From Caldithrix sp. (lineage in GTDB: Bacteria > Calditrichota > Calditrichia > Calditrichales > Calditrichaceae): a stretch of 52,451 bases of DNA. The stretch spans positions 1 to 52,451 of the forward strand of contig WJIP01000209.1 of assembly GCA_014730185.1 (NCBI GenBank), written 5' to 3'. The notes under the pieces are model-generated. The model searched no databases, had not been told where the DNA came from, and saw nothing but the letters and a program-made list of their open reading frames with translations. Positions 43,731 to 52,451 of this stretch are shown here, in pieces. Each line of letters starts with the position of its first letter. Position 1 is the stretch's first letter. The translations under genes were made by a program, and so were the position numbers.

Positions 43731-44870
43731 ATGGAAAAAGAAACGGTTTTTACTACTAAAGAATCGAATCGACTGTTATCGCTGGATGCCTTCCGCGGTG
43801 CAACCATTGCAGCTATGATTTTAGTTAATAATCCCGGTAGCTGGTCTCATATTTATCCACCGTTACGGCATGCTGAGTGGCATGGATGGACATTTACCGA
43901 TCTAATTTTTCCATTCTTCCTGTTTATTGTTGGGGCTGCTATCGTCTATGCTTTTTCAAAGTATACACAAAATGATTTACCAAAAGGAAAACTATACATA
44001 AAAATTGTTCGTCGAACCTTGATTTTAATCGGACTGGGCTTGTTTTTAAATGGCTTTCCTTACTTCGATATTTCTTCCATTCGTATCCCTGGTGTTCTGC
44101 AGCGTATTGGTATTTGTTATTTTTTCGCTTCACTTATTTTTCTGCATTTTAGTAAGCGGGGCCAATGGATATGGATAATCACTTTATTATTCGGTTATTG
44201 GGCTTTAATGGAATGGTATCCTGTTCCCGGTGTGGGCGCCGGCCATTATGAAAAAGGTGCCAATTTTTCTAATTATATCGATAGTCTAATTCTTCAGGGA
44301 CATATGTGGTCTGTGACTAAAACCTGGGATCCCGAGGGGTTGGTTAGTACCATTCCAGCGATTGCGACCACGCTGTTTGGAGTGATGACCGGTCATCTTT
44401 TGCGTTCACAAAGAAGTCAATTGGAAAAAGTGGTATGGATGTTAATTGCCGGAAATACAGCGTTATTTATGGGTACTGTATGGAATAATTGGTTGCCTGT
44501 CAACAAAAGCATATGGACCAGTTCGTATTCGGTACTCATGGCCGGATTGGCGCTCATCGTATTGGCTTTTTCCTATTTTATAATCGATATAAAGAAATAT
44601 AAAAAAGGCGCATTTCCTGCCCGGGTTTATGGTATGAATGCCATTACAGTTTTTGTCCTGTCCGGATTAATTGCCAAATTACTCTATTTAATTCGCTGGA
44701 ACAGTACGGATGGTCAGGTCGTTACCCTTAAGTCATCTATTTATAATAACTTATTCGCTTCATGGCTAGGTCCGTTAAATGGTTCTCTGGCTTTTGCTAT
44801 CACATTCATTGTCGTGATGTATGGTATTGTATATTGGATGTACAAAAAGAAAATATTCATAAAAATTTAA
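43731..44870 (+). CDS. HGSNAT/NagX-like membrane acyltransferase (COG4299)
   Basis: This is a 379-residue polytopic protein with about ten membrane helices. The opening LLSLDAFRGATIAAMILVNNPGSWSHIYPPLRHAEWHGWTFTDLIFPFFLFIVGAA is diagnostic of the heparan-alpha-glucosaminide N-acetyltransferase / NagX (DUF5009-like) family; the His residues in RHAEWHG are conserved in it. Known members move acetyl groups across a membrane to terminal glucosamine; the bacterial NagX role is linked to amino-sugar use. No sugar-use genes adjoin, so the substrate here is unknown. It lies divergent from nikR with 271 bp between. Confidence 0.87.
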   Translation: MEKETVFTTKESNRLLSLDAFRGATIAAMILVNNPGSWSHIYPPLRHAEWHGWTFTDLIFPFFLFIVGAAIVYAFSKYTQNDLPKGKLYIKIVRRTLILIGLGLFLNGFPYFDISSIRIPGVLQRIGICYFFASLIFLHFSKRGQWIWIITLLFGYWALMEWYPVPGVGAGHYEKGANFSNYIDSLILQGHMWSVTKTWDPEGLVSTIPAIATTLFGVMTGHLLRSQRSQLEKVVWMLIAGNTALFMGTVWNNWLPVNKSIWTSSYSVLMAGLALIVLAFSYFIIDIKKYKKGAFPARVYGMNAITVFVLSGLIAKLLYLIRWNSTDGQVVTLKSSIYNNLFASWLGPLNGSLAFAITFIVVMYGIVYWMYKKKIFIKI

Positions 44871-44995
44871 ATTGATAAACTAAAAATTATATTCAGCGAC
44901 TAATCTTTTATGTTAAGCAGAATGCTGGGCATCATTAATTTTGATTGTAAAAACACGTTTACGACCAATAGCATAAATAATTGCAAATAGTTAGT

Positions 44996-45025
44996 TTAAC
45001 AACGTTAATAATTGCTTGATATAAG
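44996..45025 (+). promoter_or_regulatory. Candidate promoter of the second sigma-54 activator
   Basis: TTAACA (44996-45001) and TATAAG (45020-45025), 18 bp apart, form a weak sigma-70 promoter about 43 bases before the gene. A dyad TTAAC-AAC-GTTAA (44996-45008) overlaps its -35 element. Confidence 0.35.
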
Positions 45026-45067
45026 TATTTTTTTTACATTATTCGGTAAAGGAACCAATGAGTTGAA

Positions 45068-46234
45068 ATGGTAAAAGCTGATCAAATATCTCAACAAACC
45101 CTTGATCGGGTTCAGGAACAAATAGGATTTTACGGAAAGTCCCCCGAGGTTGAAGAACTCATACAGACTATCGCAACGGTCGCTCCCACTGATCTTTCGG
45201 TGTTATTGACAGGAGAGAGTGGCACAGGCAAAGAAATAATTGCTAAAGCCATTCATCAACTCAGTCATCGCAATGATAATTCAATCATATCTGTAAATTG
45301 TGGAGCCATACCGGAAGGGATTTTGGAATCGGAATTATTTGGACATGAAAAAGGTTCCTTCACCGGCGCGGTCGGTCAAAAGAAAGGATATTTCGAAGCG
45401 GCGGATAAAGGAACAATTTTTCTGGATGAAATTGGAGAGATGCCTTTAAATACCCAGGTTAAACTGCTAAGGGTACTGGAAACTTCGGAATTTATGCGCG
45501 TAGGAGGGACCACAAGCCATAAAGTGGATGTTCGCATCATTGCCGCCACCAATAAAGATTTGGATTATGCCGTACAGAACAATGATTTCCGTCGTGACCT
45601 GTATTATCGTTTAAAAGCCATTAAGATTGAAATTCCCCCATTGCGTAAGCGGAGAAATGATATACCTTTGCTGGTCAAAAAGTTTGCCGATTCTTACACC
45701 ACTACGAATAATATCCCCTTCAAAGGTTTCTCACCGGAGAGTATCGAAGTATTGAGAGATTATAACTGGCCGGGCAACGTCAGAGAACTACGTAATTTTG
45801 TGGAAACCGCAATCATCCTCAATAAAGGTGATGTGGTGCACTCCGATTATGTACGCTCGGCCTTAAATATGGAAAAATCGACACCGGCGGAAAACTTACC
45901 GGTTCCCCTGAATAAAACTCCCGAACAGGCCGAAAGAGAATTAATTTATCGTACACTTATTGCACTCAAATTGGATTTGAGTGAAATTAAAGAAACACTC
46001 CATGCCCTAATTAACGGTCAGGTTCAAATGAATGAACAACCGGAATATGATAATAACTGGATCGGCAATACGTCTTCTCAGGAAGTTAAGCCACAGTCCC
46101 TTAATGCCATGGAACGCGAATTGATTAAAGATACTCTAAACAAATATGAAGGTAACCGCAGAAAGACCGCCCGGGCTCTGCAAATTAGCGAACGCACTTT
46201 GTATCGTAAAATTAATGAATACGGGCTTTCCTAA
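45068..46234 (+). CDS. Sigma-54 activator with no sensory domain
   Basis: This is a 388-residue enhancer-binding protein. After only about 20 residues the AAA+ domain begins (IGFYGKSPEVEELIQTI), with Walker A GESGTGKE (about residue 49), GSFTGA (about 96), FLDEIGEMPLNTQ and the R-finger region; a linker (about 260-340) and a Fis-type HTH (NRRKTARALQISERTLYRKINEYG) follow. Lacking receiver, PAS or GAF, it must be controlled by another protein, by its level, or be constitutive like PspF. An ATG-AGT-TGA two-codon frame directly precedes the start. The next gene starts 11 bp past the stop, so it heads an envelope operon. Confidence 0.9.
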   Translation: MVKADQISQQTLDRVQEQIGFYGKSPEVEELIQTIATVAPTDLSVLLTGESGTGKEIIAKAIHQLSHRNDNSIISVNCGAIPEGILESELFGHEKGSFTGAVGQKKGYFEAADKGTIFLDEIGEMPLNTQVKLLRVLETSEFMRVGGTTSHKVDVRIIAATNKDLDYAVQNNDFRRDLYYRLKAIKIEIPPLRKRRNDIPLLVKKFADSYTTTNNIPFKGFSPESIEVLRDYNWPGNVRELRNFVETAIILNKGDVVHSDYVRSALNMEKSTPAENLPVPLNKTPEQAERELIYRTLIALKLDLSEIKETLHALINGQVQMNEQPEYDNNWIGNTSSQEVKPQSLNAMERELIKDTLNKYEGNRRKTARALQISERTLYRKINEYGLS

Positions 46235-46245
46235 ATGAGGTGGCT

Positions 46246-46743
46246 ATGCGTTCATTGATAACTCTGCTTACCATTTTCCTGTTCATAGCAATGATCCATA
46301 ATTGTGGATATTATTCATTTAAAGGAGCCTTGCCATCCTATGTCCAAACGATTGCCGTACCTCTGTTCAACGACCAATCTTCTTATCCGCAAATCCGGGA
46401 GAATTTGACCAATAAGGTTGTCGATAGCTTCATCGAGGATAATACATTAAAAGTCGTGGATGAAAGCAAAGCCGATCTTATATTAACCGGAACGATTCAG
46501 CCAATCCGGCAACAGGCGGCAACCGTTCAGGAAGGGGAAACCGTGTCAAATTTTAAGTTGACAGTCAATGTGCAGGTTAAATGCGAAGATGTTAAAACCG
46601 GGAAAAACTTATTCGACCGTTCTGTCAGTCAAATGAATTTGATGAGTGTAAATGCCGGACTGGAAGAACGGGAACAGGCCATTATGGAAGCCCTTGACTT
46701 AATCGCCGATGAAATAGTTGATTTAACCCTTGGGGCATGGTAA
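46246..46743 (+). CDS. lptE: LptE-family LPS assembly lipoprotein
   Basis: This is a 165-residue lipoprotein with a signal (LLTIFLFIAMIHNC) and lipobox-like IHNC, Cys about residue 20, followed by GYYSFKGALPSYVQTIAVPLFNDQSSYPQIRENLTNKVVDSFIEDNTLKVVDESKADLILTGTI, which matches the LptE fold found in FCB-group bacteria. It should plug and orient LptD to deliver lipopolysaccharide to the cell surface; LptD is not in the window. The start ATG 46246 has GAGG five bases before. Confidence 0.85.
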   Translation: MRSLITLLTIFLFIAMIHNCGYYSFKGALPSYVQTIAVPLFNDQSSYPQIRENLTNKVVDSFIEDNTLKVVDESKADLILTGTIQPIRQQAATVQEGETVSNFKLTVNVQVKCEDVKTGKNLFDRSVSQMNLMSVNAGLEEREQAIMEALDLIADEIVDLTLGAW

Positions 46744-46770
46744 TAAACAAAATTGTCATCGAGGTATAAT

Positions 46771-48195
46771 ATGATAAGTGCAAAAAAACAAATCAGTCAG
46801 ACCGGAAGTGAATCCATTCTGTTTGCCCATAAAGCGTTCAATTTACTGGATCAAAACTTAGTAGACGATGCTGTTAGCCTTTGCGAGGCGGGTGTTAAGC
46901 GGTTTCCGTTTTACGCAACGGGGCATTATATCCTGGGTCGTTGTTATCAGGCAAAGGAACGTTATGTGGATGCCCGTCGCGAATATGACCGGGCCCTCTT
47001 CTACGAACCTGGTCACATAAAAGCTCAAAAGGCTTTGGCCTATATTTTTTTTAAGTTACAGCTAAAAGAAAAAGCCAGAGATCAGCTGATGACTACCGCT
47101 TTGTATGATCCTATCAATAAGGAATTAAAAAATTTCCTACAATCAGAGAAGCTGTATGAGAAAATTTATTTTGAGTCCCATGACAAGGATGAGCCGCAAG
47201 TGAATGGCCAAGACCTGGCTCAGTCTCTCGGTGACATCAATGAAGAAGAAGAAATGGAAAAACGACAAGCCCAGGATGAGGCCTATAATAATATGCAAGA
47301 GGATTTATTGGATTTAAATCAGGACGACGAAGAAGTCCCTCTCGAGACTAAAGGAAAAGAAAAATCCTATAATGGCAAAATCAGCCAGGAAGACTTTAGT
47401 GATAAGGAAGAGGAAAGTGTGGATAATGATGAACCCAACCATGATGATTTCGATTTAAACAATATTATTGATAATATCAGTGAGGAAGGTGGGCAACAGG
47501 AAGCCATCGATCTGAATCAGTTTGATAATCGGGCGGATGACTTTTCCACTATAATCGGTGAGCTTTTTGAAGAGGAAAAGAAAAAAAAACAGGCCGGAGA
47601 AAATGAGATTTCAGAGGAAGAACCGACTGATTCCGAAGTAAAGACCATGTTTATCCATGAAGAGCAGGAAAGTGAAGTTCAAATACAGGACAATGAGGCG
47701 TTTGAGGAGGAAGAAGAAGAGGAAGATTTCATTCTGAATGACGACGTAACGGACCATGAAGAAGCCGATGAGCAAAAGGACGAAGAGGATTTAAATATTC
47801 CTGCAGAAAAAGATGTTTCCATAAATATGCCTGATCAAGAACCGGTTGAACCCGTCATTCAGGAAGATACGACGTCAGATGATGATTCTTTGGATGATGT
47901 TATACGCCGCCTCGACGATAAAAGCGGGAATAAAAAAAGTAAAGAAAAGAATAATGATTCTGTATTGGAAAATGTACAAAAAATGAATGAATTAGCTGGT
48001 GAGGAAGAGGATATTGAAGATATCCTTTCCAAACCCAATCTGTTAACCACAACGTTCGGTGAAATTTTGATTGCTCAACGAAGGTTCTCTGATGCGTTGC
48101 GGGTATTTGAAACTTTACAGGAGCGTACGGATGATCCCACAAAATATAAACGTAAAATTGATTTTCTTAAAAAGATGGCTCATTTGGATAAATAG
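46771..48195 (+). CDS. Acidic TPR protein
   Basis: This is a 474-residue protein with no signal. N-terminal TPR repeats (about residues 10-125: FNLLDQNLVDDAVSLCEAGVKRFPFYATGHYILGRCYQAKERYVDARREYDRALFYEPGHIKAQKALAYIFFKLQLKEKA) and one C-terminal TPR (LTTTFGEILIAQRRFSDALRVFETLQE) flank about 280 residues that are very rich in Glu, Asp, Asn and Ser, with runs such as EEEEEEDF. The middle is probably disordered. The start ATG 46771 has GAGG six bases before. It follows lptE in the same direction; function unknown, perhaps a scaffold or chaperone of secretion. Confidence 0.75.
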   Translation: MISAKKQISQTGSESILFAHKAFNLLDQNLVDDAVSLCEAGVKRFPFYATGHYILGRCYQAKERYVDARREYDRALFYEPGHIKAQKALAYIFFKLQLKEKARDQLMTTALYDPINKELKNFLQSEKLYEKIYFESHDKDEPQVNGQDLAQSLGDINEEEEMEKRQAQDEAYNNMQEDLLDLNQDDEEVPLETKGKEKSYNGKISQEDFSDKEEESVDNDEPNHDDFDLNNIIDNISEEGGQQEAIDLNQFDNRADDFSTIIGELFEEEKKKKQAGENEISEEEPTDSEVKTMFIHEEQESEVQIQDNEAFEEEEEEEDFILNDDVTDHEEADEQKDEEDLNIPAEKDVSINMPDQEPVEPVIQEDTTSDDDSLDDVIRRLDDKSGNKKSKEKNNDSVLENVQKMNELAGEEEDIEDILSKPNLLTTTFGEILIAQRRFSDALRVFETLQERTDDPTKYKRKIDFLKKMAHLDK

Positions 48196-48299
48196 TCCAC
48201 TCAATAATTGACACGGTAAGGCCTCAGGCCAAATGAATGCATGTGGATGCAGATCAAAATAGATTCATTCCATTTCATATTAATCAAAAATAGATATTA

Positions 48300-51200
48300 A
48301 TGTATAAATTTATTTTTCTTACAGTTGTAATCGCCTCCATTTACACCATTAATCCTCTGCAGGCAGAACAATATTTTATTCATTTAACAGATCATGGTCT
48401 GGCTCAAAAAGAAAACCTATTAGGCGACTCGAGTCTTGAAAAACCCGGATTGGGTCCAAGCCATAAATCCCATCAATTTAACAACAATGTTCCCCGAAAA
48501 ATTAAACAAGCCTATTTGCAACGGTGGCTGGCTTTGCAAACCAAAAACGGGGTAGAGGACAGTGTATTAAATTATCTGTACACAAACCGCATCATCGACG
48601 ATCATGAGACCGTAGGCCGGTTTCAAACCCACACCGGGCATTCAGATAGTTTACAGAATGCACAGTGGTATGTGGATATCCTGCAGGCGAACCTGGCCTG
48701 GACCATAACAAAAGGGAACAGGGATGTTATTGTAGCAATCATCGACACGGGTATCGATTATGAACATCCGCAGTTAAATACAGCCATATGGCGTAATGAG
48801 TTGGAACAATCCGGCATAAAAGGCAAAGATGATGACGACAATGGTTTTGTAGATGATTCATTGGGTTGGGATTTTACGGATGCGCCCCGTTTTCCTGATG
48901 GTGGAGACTATCTGGATGAAGATAATGACCCAATGGATGAATTCGGTACAGGTCATGGTACCCAGATTGCCGGAATAATCGCAGCCCGTCATCAGGCAGA
49001 CGGAATAAGAGGTTTGGCTCCCGGGGTACGCATAATGAACCTTAGGGCGGGTACGGCAGCCGGTTATCTGGAAGAAGACGATGTGGCCAGAGCTATTTTG
49101 TATGCGATCGAAAATGGCGCAGATATTATCAATATGAGTTTCGGGGATGTAGCGCTTTCCCGCTTTTTGAAACAGGTGATCAGCTATGCCTATGATCAAG
49201 GCGTGGTTATGGTGGCCTCCTCCGGTAACACCGGAGACAGCCGATTGCATTATCCTTCCGGATTAAAGGAAACCCTTGCAGTAGGCGCCTCCAACAGCGC
49301 GGATCAGCTAAGCGGTTTCTCCAGTTTTGGCAATACCGTCGATCTTGTAGCACCGGGTAGCGATATTGTGAGTACGGCGATAAACAATCAATATAACTCG
49401 GTGAACGGCACTTCTTTCAGTGCTCCCATGGTTTCAGCGGCCTCAGCCCTGCTCCTCTCACATATGCCGGACCTCACCTTTGAAGAAATTCGCCATATTC
49501 TTAAAACGACCACAGATGATATCCTAAACTATGGGTGGGATTATTACAGTGGCGCTGGACGTCTTAACATCCTACGGGCATTACAGGTACAGGAATCGGG
49601 GATTTTGCAGATAAAACATCCGCAACATGGGGATGCTGCTTTTCGCGATACCATACAGATCATTGGCAGCGCCGCTCATCCAGCACTCAAAAAAGTAACC
49701 GTAAAGATGGGCATCGGTCAGCAGCCGGATGACTGGAATATCATAGTGCAACAGACCTATACTCAATTTATTGAGGATACACTTGGTATATTACCGTTAT
49801 CACATATATCGGATACTTTGGTTACATTATCCATGACCATGGATCTTCTGGATGGAAAGCGTAATGAAACTCGCGTTTCTTTCGGAATCGACCGCACACC
49901 GCCTGTGATTGCAAACGTAGAAATTTTGCCCTTATTAGATGCGGATCAGAATACGTATTTAATTCAATTTAACACGGATGATATCTGCACCTCTCAATTG
50001 TTATTTGAAGACCGATCAATGATGGACAACGTTGTAAGCCATTATGAAACACGGAATCATTATATCAAAATTAATGTTGCTGATTATGGTCCCGGACAAC
50101 GCTTTAAAATTGAAGCTGAAAACAAAGCGGGTTTGAAGGTCCAAAACGCTAATAATGGTCAGTGGTTCTCTCTGCCATCGGTTAGATCAATTAGCTATCA
50201 AACGATGCGGAAGCTACCCTGGAAGTTACCGGCCGGTTATATGCTCGAACAAGCAACGGATATGAACAATAACGGAAAAAAGGAAATTATTCTAAGCCGC
50301 TATGATGAAGATAATCGATTCGGGAAAGTGGAGATCCATGAATTTCATGACAATGCATTTGTCAAAGTGTGGGAAAGCGAATTTGTATCAATTCCCAGAG
50401 CTGCAGGGGATATTGACAAGGATGGTCGGTCGGACCTGCTTTTGGGTTTTGGAAAAAACAGTTTTATTGTGGAATCGGATCAGAGCGGGGAATGGCCCTC
50501 TCAATTAATTTGGCAAGACGCCTCCCGGTTTTGGGCCGCTGATTATGCCGATTTTGATGGCGATGGCAAAGGCGAGATAATAGGCCACCGGGATAGCGTA
50601 TATATTATTATGGAACACGTACAGGAACATACTTTTACACAGATCGGACAGCTACCCAATAACAGTTCGGGGAATAATCAGTTTGGGGTACCCCATATCC
50701 GGATGGTCGATTTGAATAATGATGATAGAAATGAGTTGGTTTTTGGTGACGCTGATGGCGATTTGCAGATATTTACATCACCGGCTGATAATACGTTCCA
50801 AGCCGTCGCTTCGGCAAAAACGAAACAATTGGATGCTACCTATTTAATCAGCTCAGTGAATCGGGATGATGGAGCCGGCCTTTTATTTACGGCCAGCCAT
50901 ACGTCTGCCGAATTGGATTATGAGCACGAATTTGATGCCCGGCACTGGACTCTGGAAAGTTTCCGCATGCCGGATAATCAACCCGTACTGAGGGCAGACG
51001 ATGAACTATCCATATATGGATATTTTAATCAAAAAAATTTTGACAGCGGTTTACGGGCAGTGACAATTGAAGGTAAAATTTATGTTATTGCTTCTCTATT
51101 TCCCAACCTTTATATCTGTCGGTTCGATGAACAAAGATTAAATCCGGTTTGGCATAAACAAACCGCACGCTCCAACGCTGTGGTCGTGGATGATTTCAAT

Positions 51201-52421
51201 AACGATGGATCTGTCGAATTTTATTACAATACTGGTCAGGAAATCATCGGTTATGCCATAGAACTTTCGGATAGGCCCTTGGCACCGTATCCGTTGATTG
51301 CCCAACCGATGGATAGCGTCCGTGTCCAATTATCATGGAACTTTAATTTATCCAACAAAACGGCATATTATCAGATTCATCGAAAAAGAAATAATAATGC
51401 CTGGCAACATATTCTGCAGACCCGAAATGCTGCACTAATCGATTCAATTAAACAGAATGATGGATCAACATATCAATACCGCATCCAGACCGTGGATAGC
51501 TCACGCAGCACACCGCTTAGTGTTTTTGCATATTCGGACACGGTGAGAGTGAGTCAACCGCCACGCTTAACGGATGTTCATATATTTAATGATCGCCAAC
51601 TCAAACTCATTTTCAATGAGCCGGTTATGTTAAATCAGAATATTCCTTACCGCATTTATCTTAGCGGTCAACAACAATTGGCAGTATCGGTATTATTAAC
51701 AAATAATGATTATGAAATAATAGCCGGTTTTGATCATCCGTTTAACAGTGGTGCAGAAGATACGGTAGAAATAAACAATATTTTCGATTATGATGGTGTG
51801 CCGGTTGATATGCGCTATAAAAACCATCTTTTTACGTACAACAAGGCCCTTGCTGCACCTTATGTAAAAAACATATCCTGGCCAATGCGATATCAACTGG
51901 ATATTCAATTTAGCCAACCTATGAATAAAAGTGATGTTTTAAACGAGAATAATTATAGCCTAACACCTTCGGGTCATGTTACGAGAGCAAAACTATCGGA
52001 TAGCTTAGGTCAAACTGTTACTTTAACACTGGACAAAAAAAGCATGATCGGGACGGTGGGTGTATCCTGCTATATTGCTTTTGAAAACTTAAAAAGTGCA
52101 AAAGGAATTGCCTTAAGCGGCCCCAATCCTGTGAAGTTAAACCGTCCGGTTGAAACATTAAAAAACGTATTCGTTTATCCGCAGCCAACATCTTCCACAA
52201 CACCACAGATCATGTTTGCAAATGTACCGCAGGATGTGGAACTTAACATTTATACAGTCAACGGAGTTAAGATCAGGACTTTGCATGGTGATGTGAGTGC
52301 GGGAGGTATTCCATGGGATCTTAAAGATAAATTTAATCAGGATGTGGCTTCCGGGATTTATCTCTACGAAGTCATTCATGGAACAGACCGACATCTTGGC
52401 AAATTAATGATTACGAGGTAG
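48300..52421 (+). CDS. T9SS-exported subtilisin-like (S8) serine protease
   Basis: This is a 1373-residue secreted protease. The signal peptide is MYKFIFLTVVIASIYTINPLQA. The S8 catalytic triad is D149 (IIDTGID), H219 (GHGTQIAG) and S372 (GTSFSAPM), with oxyanion Asn in ASSGNTGDS. After the catalytic domain (about 130-430) come calcium-binding FG-GAP/VCBS-like loops: DMNNNGKKE (about 654), DIDKDGRSD (703), DFDGDGKGE (750), DLNNDDRNE (803) and DFNNDGSVE (964). A fibronectin-like domain follows (about 1000-1080), then a T9SS C-terminal sorting domain (about 1290-1373: VYPQPTSS, NIYTVNG, ASGIYLYEV, KLMITR). PorU would cut this domain off. It probably degrades external protein. Confidence 0.92.
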   Translation: MYKFIFLTVVIASIYTINPLQAEQYFIHLTDHGLAQKENLLGDSSLEKPGLGPSHKSHQFNNNVPRKIKQAYLQRWLALQTKNGVEDSVLNYLYTNRIIDDHETVGRFQTHTGHSDSLQNAQWYVDILQANLAWTITKGNRDVIVAIIDTGIDYEHPQLNTAIWRNELEQSGIKGKDDDDNGFVDDSLGWDFTDAPRFPDGGDYLDEDNDPMDEFGTGHGTQIAGIIAARHQADGIRGLAPGVRIMNLRAGTAAGYLEEDDVARAILYAIENGADIINMSFGDVALSRFLKQVISYAYDQGVVMVASSGNTGDSRLHYPSGLKETLAVGASNSADQLSGFSSFGNTVDLVAPGSDIVSTAINNQYNSVNGTSFSAPMVSAASALLLSHMPDLTFEEIRHILKTTTDDILNYGWDYYSGAGRLNILRALQVQESGILQIKHPQHGDAAFRDTIQIIGSAAHPALKKVTVKMGIGQQPDDWNIIVQQTYTQFIEDTLGILPLSHISDTLVTLSMTMDLLDGKRNETRVSFGIDRTPPVIANVEILPLLDADQNTYLIQFNTDDICTSQLLFEDRSMMDNVVSHYETRNHYIKINVADYGPGQRFKIEAENKAGLKVQNANNGQWFSLPSVRSISYQTMRKLPWKLPAGYMLEQATDMNNNGKKEIILSRYDEDNRFGKVEIHEFHDNAFVKVWESEFVSIPRAAGDIDKDGRSDLLLGFGKNSFIVESDQSGEWPSQLIWQDASRFWAADYADFDGDGKGEIIGHRDSVYIIMEHVQEHTFTQIGQLPNNSSGNNQFGVPHIRMVDLNNDDRNELVFGDADGDLQIFTSPADNTFQAVASAKTKQLDATYLISSVNRDDGAGLLFTASHTSAELDYEHEFDARHWTLESFRMPDNQPVLRADDELSIYGYFNQKNFDSGLRAVTIEGKIYVIASLFPNLYICRFDEQRLNPVWHKQTARSNAVVVDDFNNDGSVEFYYNTGQEIIGYAIELSDRPLAPYPLIAQPMDSVRVQLSWNFNLSNKTAYYQIHRKRNNNAWQHILQTRNAALIDSIKQNDGSTYQYRIQTVDSSRSTPLSVFAYSDTVRVSQPPRLTDVHIFNDRQLKLIFNEPVMLNQNIPYRIYLSGQQQLAVSVLLTNNDYEIIAGFDHPFNSGAEDTVEINNIFDYDGVPVDMRYKNHLFTYNKALAAPYVKNISWPMRYQLDIQFSQPMNKSDVLNENNYSLTPSGHVTRAKLSDSLGQTVTLTLDKKSMIGTVGVSCYIAFENLKSAKGIALSGPNPVKLNRPVETLKNVFVYPQPTSSTTPQIMFANVPQDVELNIYTVNGVKIRTLHGDVSAGGIPWDLKDKFNQDVASGIYLYEVIHGTDRHLGKLMITR

Positions 52422-52427
52422 AAAAAT

Positions 52428-52451
52428 ATGGCTCATCGCAAAAAAAAACCG
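52428..52451 (+). CDS. Start of a further gene (3' partial)
   Basis: ATG 52428 seven bases after the protease stop, with GAGG ten bases upstream, opens a frame reading MAHRKKKP to the window end. Only eight codons are seen, so the product cannot be named; a basic N terminus is all that is visible. Confidence 0.4.

Noticed and set aside
48208-48236. TTGACA followed 17 bp later by AAATGA as a promoter of the S8 protease
   Set aside because: The -35 is perfect but the -10 is poor, so I do not list it as a feature.
48230-48260. Palindromic GGCCTCAGGCC and neighbouring GCATG repeats
   Set aside because: Centre too tight for a hairpin and no matching copies; likely chance.

Overview
The window is a gene-dense stretch (about 42 coding genes, roughly 40% GC by eye) of a Gram-negative bacterium from the Fibrobacterota-Chlorobiota-Bacteroidota neighbourhood, most plausibly a Calditrichota/KSB1/Marinimicrobia-like lineage. 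The reasons are a PorU-type C25 sortase and an S8 protease that both end in a type IX secretion (T9SS) C-terminal sorting domain, an LptE lipoprotein and a TonB-dependent receptor (so an outer membrane), BshB1 of bacillithiol synthesis, and a PP2C/STAS partner-switching cluster. I found no rRNA, tRNA, CRISPR, phage or insertion sequence. The taxonomic call is an inference.

Layout. 1-8519 (+): the end of an AddB-like nuclease, AddA, BrkB/YihY membrane protein, an N-formylglutamate amidohydrolase-like enzyme, serS, a PlsC acyltransferase and upp. 8618-20416 (-): rlmN, adk, a beta-propeller lipoprotein, a membrane GAF-PP2C phosphatase, a STAS antagonist (RsbV-like), an anti-sigma kinase (RsbW-like), two more GAF-PP2C phosphatases and a REC-GGDEF diguanylate cyclase, i.e. 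a dense signalling block. 20513-21520 (+): a lone MoxR ATPase. 21662-30501 (-): an SDR dehydrogenase, eno, an FtsB/DivIC-like divisome protein, an unknown outer-membrane barrel and PorU. 30958-38297 (+): an ECF sigma/anti-sigma/YbjQ operon, a secreted alpha/beta hydrolase, a PAS-type sigma-54 activator, a small TPR protein, bshB1, an unknown 148-residue protein and a Xer recombinase. 38400-43459 (-): a NikR-controlled nickel operon (nikR, EcfT, EcfA, TonB-dependent receptor, S component, methyltransferase). 43731-52451 (+): an HGSNAT/NagX-like membrane acyltransferase, a second sigma-54 activator, LptE, a very acidic TPR protein, the T9SS-exported S8 protease and the first codons of another gene.

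How the parts work together. The most interesting unit is a compact sigma-54 circuit at 34,000-36,095. A PAS-AAA-Fis activator with a cysteine cluster sits before a small TPR gene that has a near-perfect -24/-12 promoter (35615-35630). TGTTTCA/TGAAACA boxes lie at enhancer distance upstream of that promoter and also in the activator's own leader. The second is a nickel uptake operon with a clear NikR operator (43475-43501). Its ECF transporter uses an S component that is not NikM/CbiM, and it is coupled to a TonB-dependent receptor with a His/Met-rich plug loop and to a SAM methyltransferase. The third is a partner-switching block with three phosphatases for one kinase and one antagonist, and no sigma factor beside it. 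Noncoding structure includes a 48-bp dyad upstream of porU, two tandem 13-bp dyads between nikR and the acyltransferase gene, and nested hairpins ahead of eno and of the ECF sigma gene.
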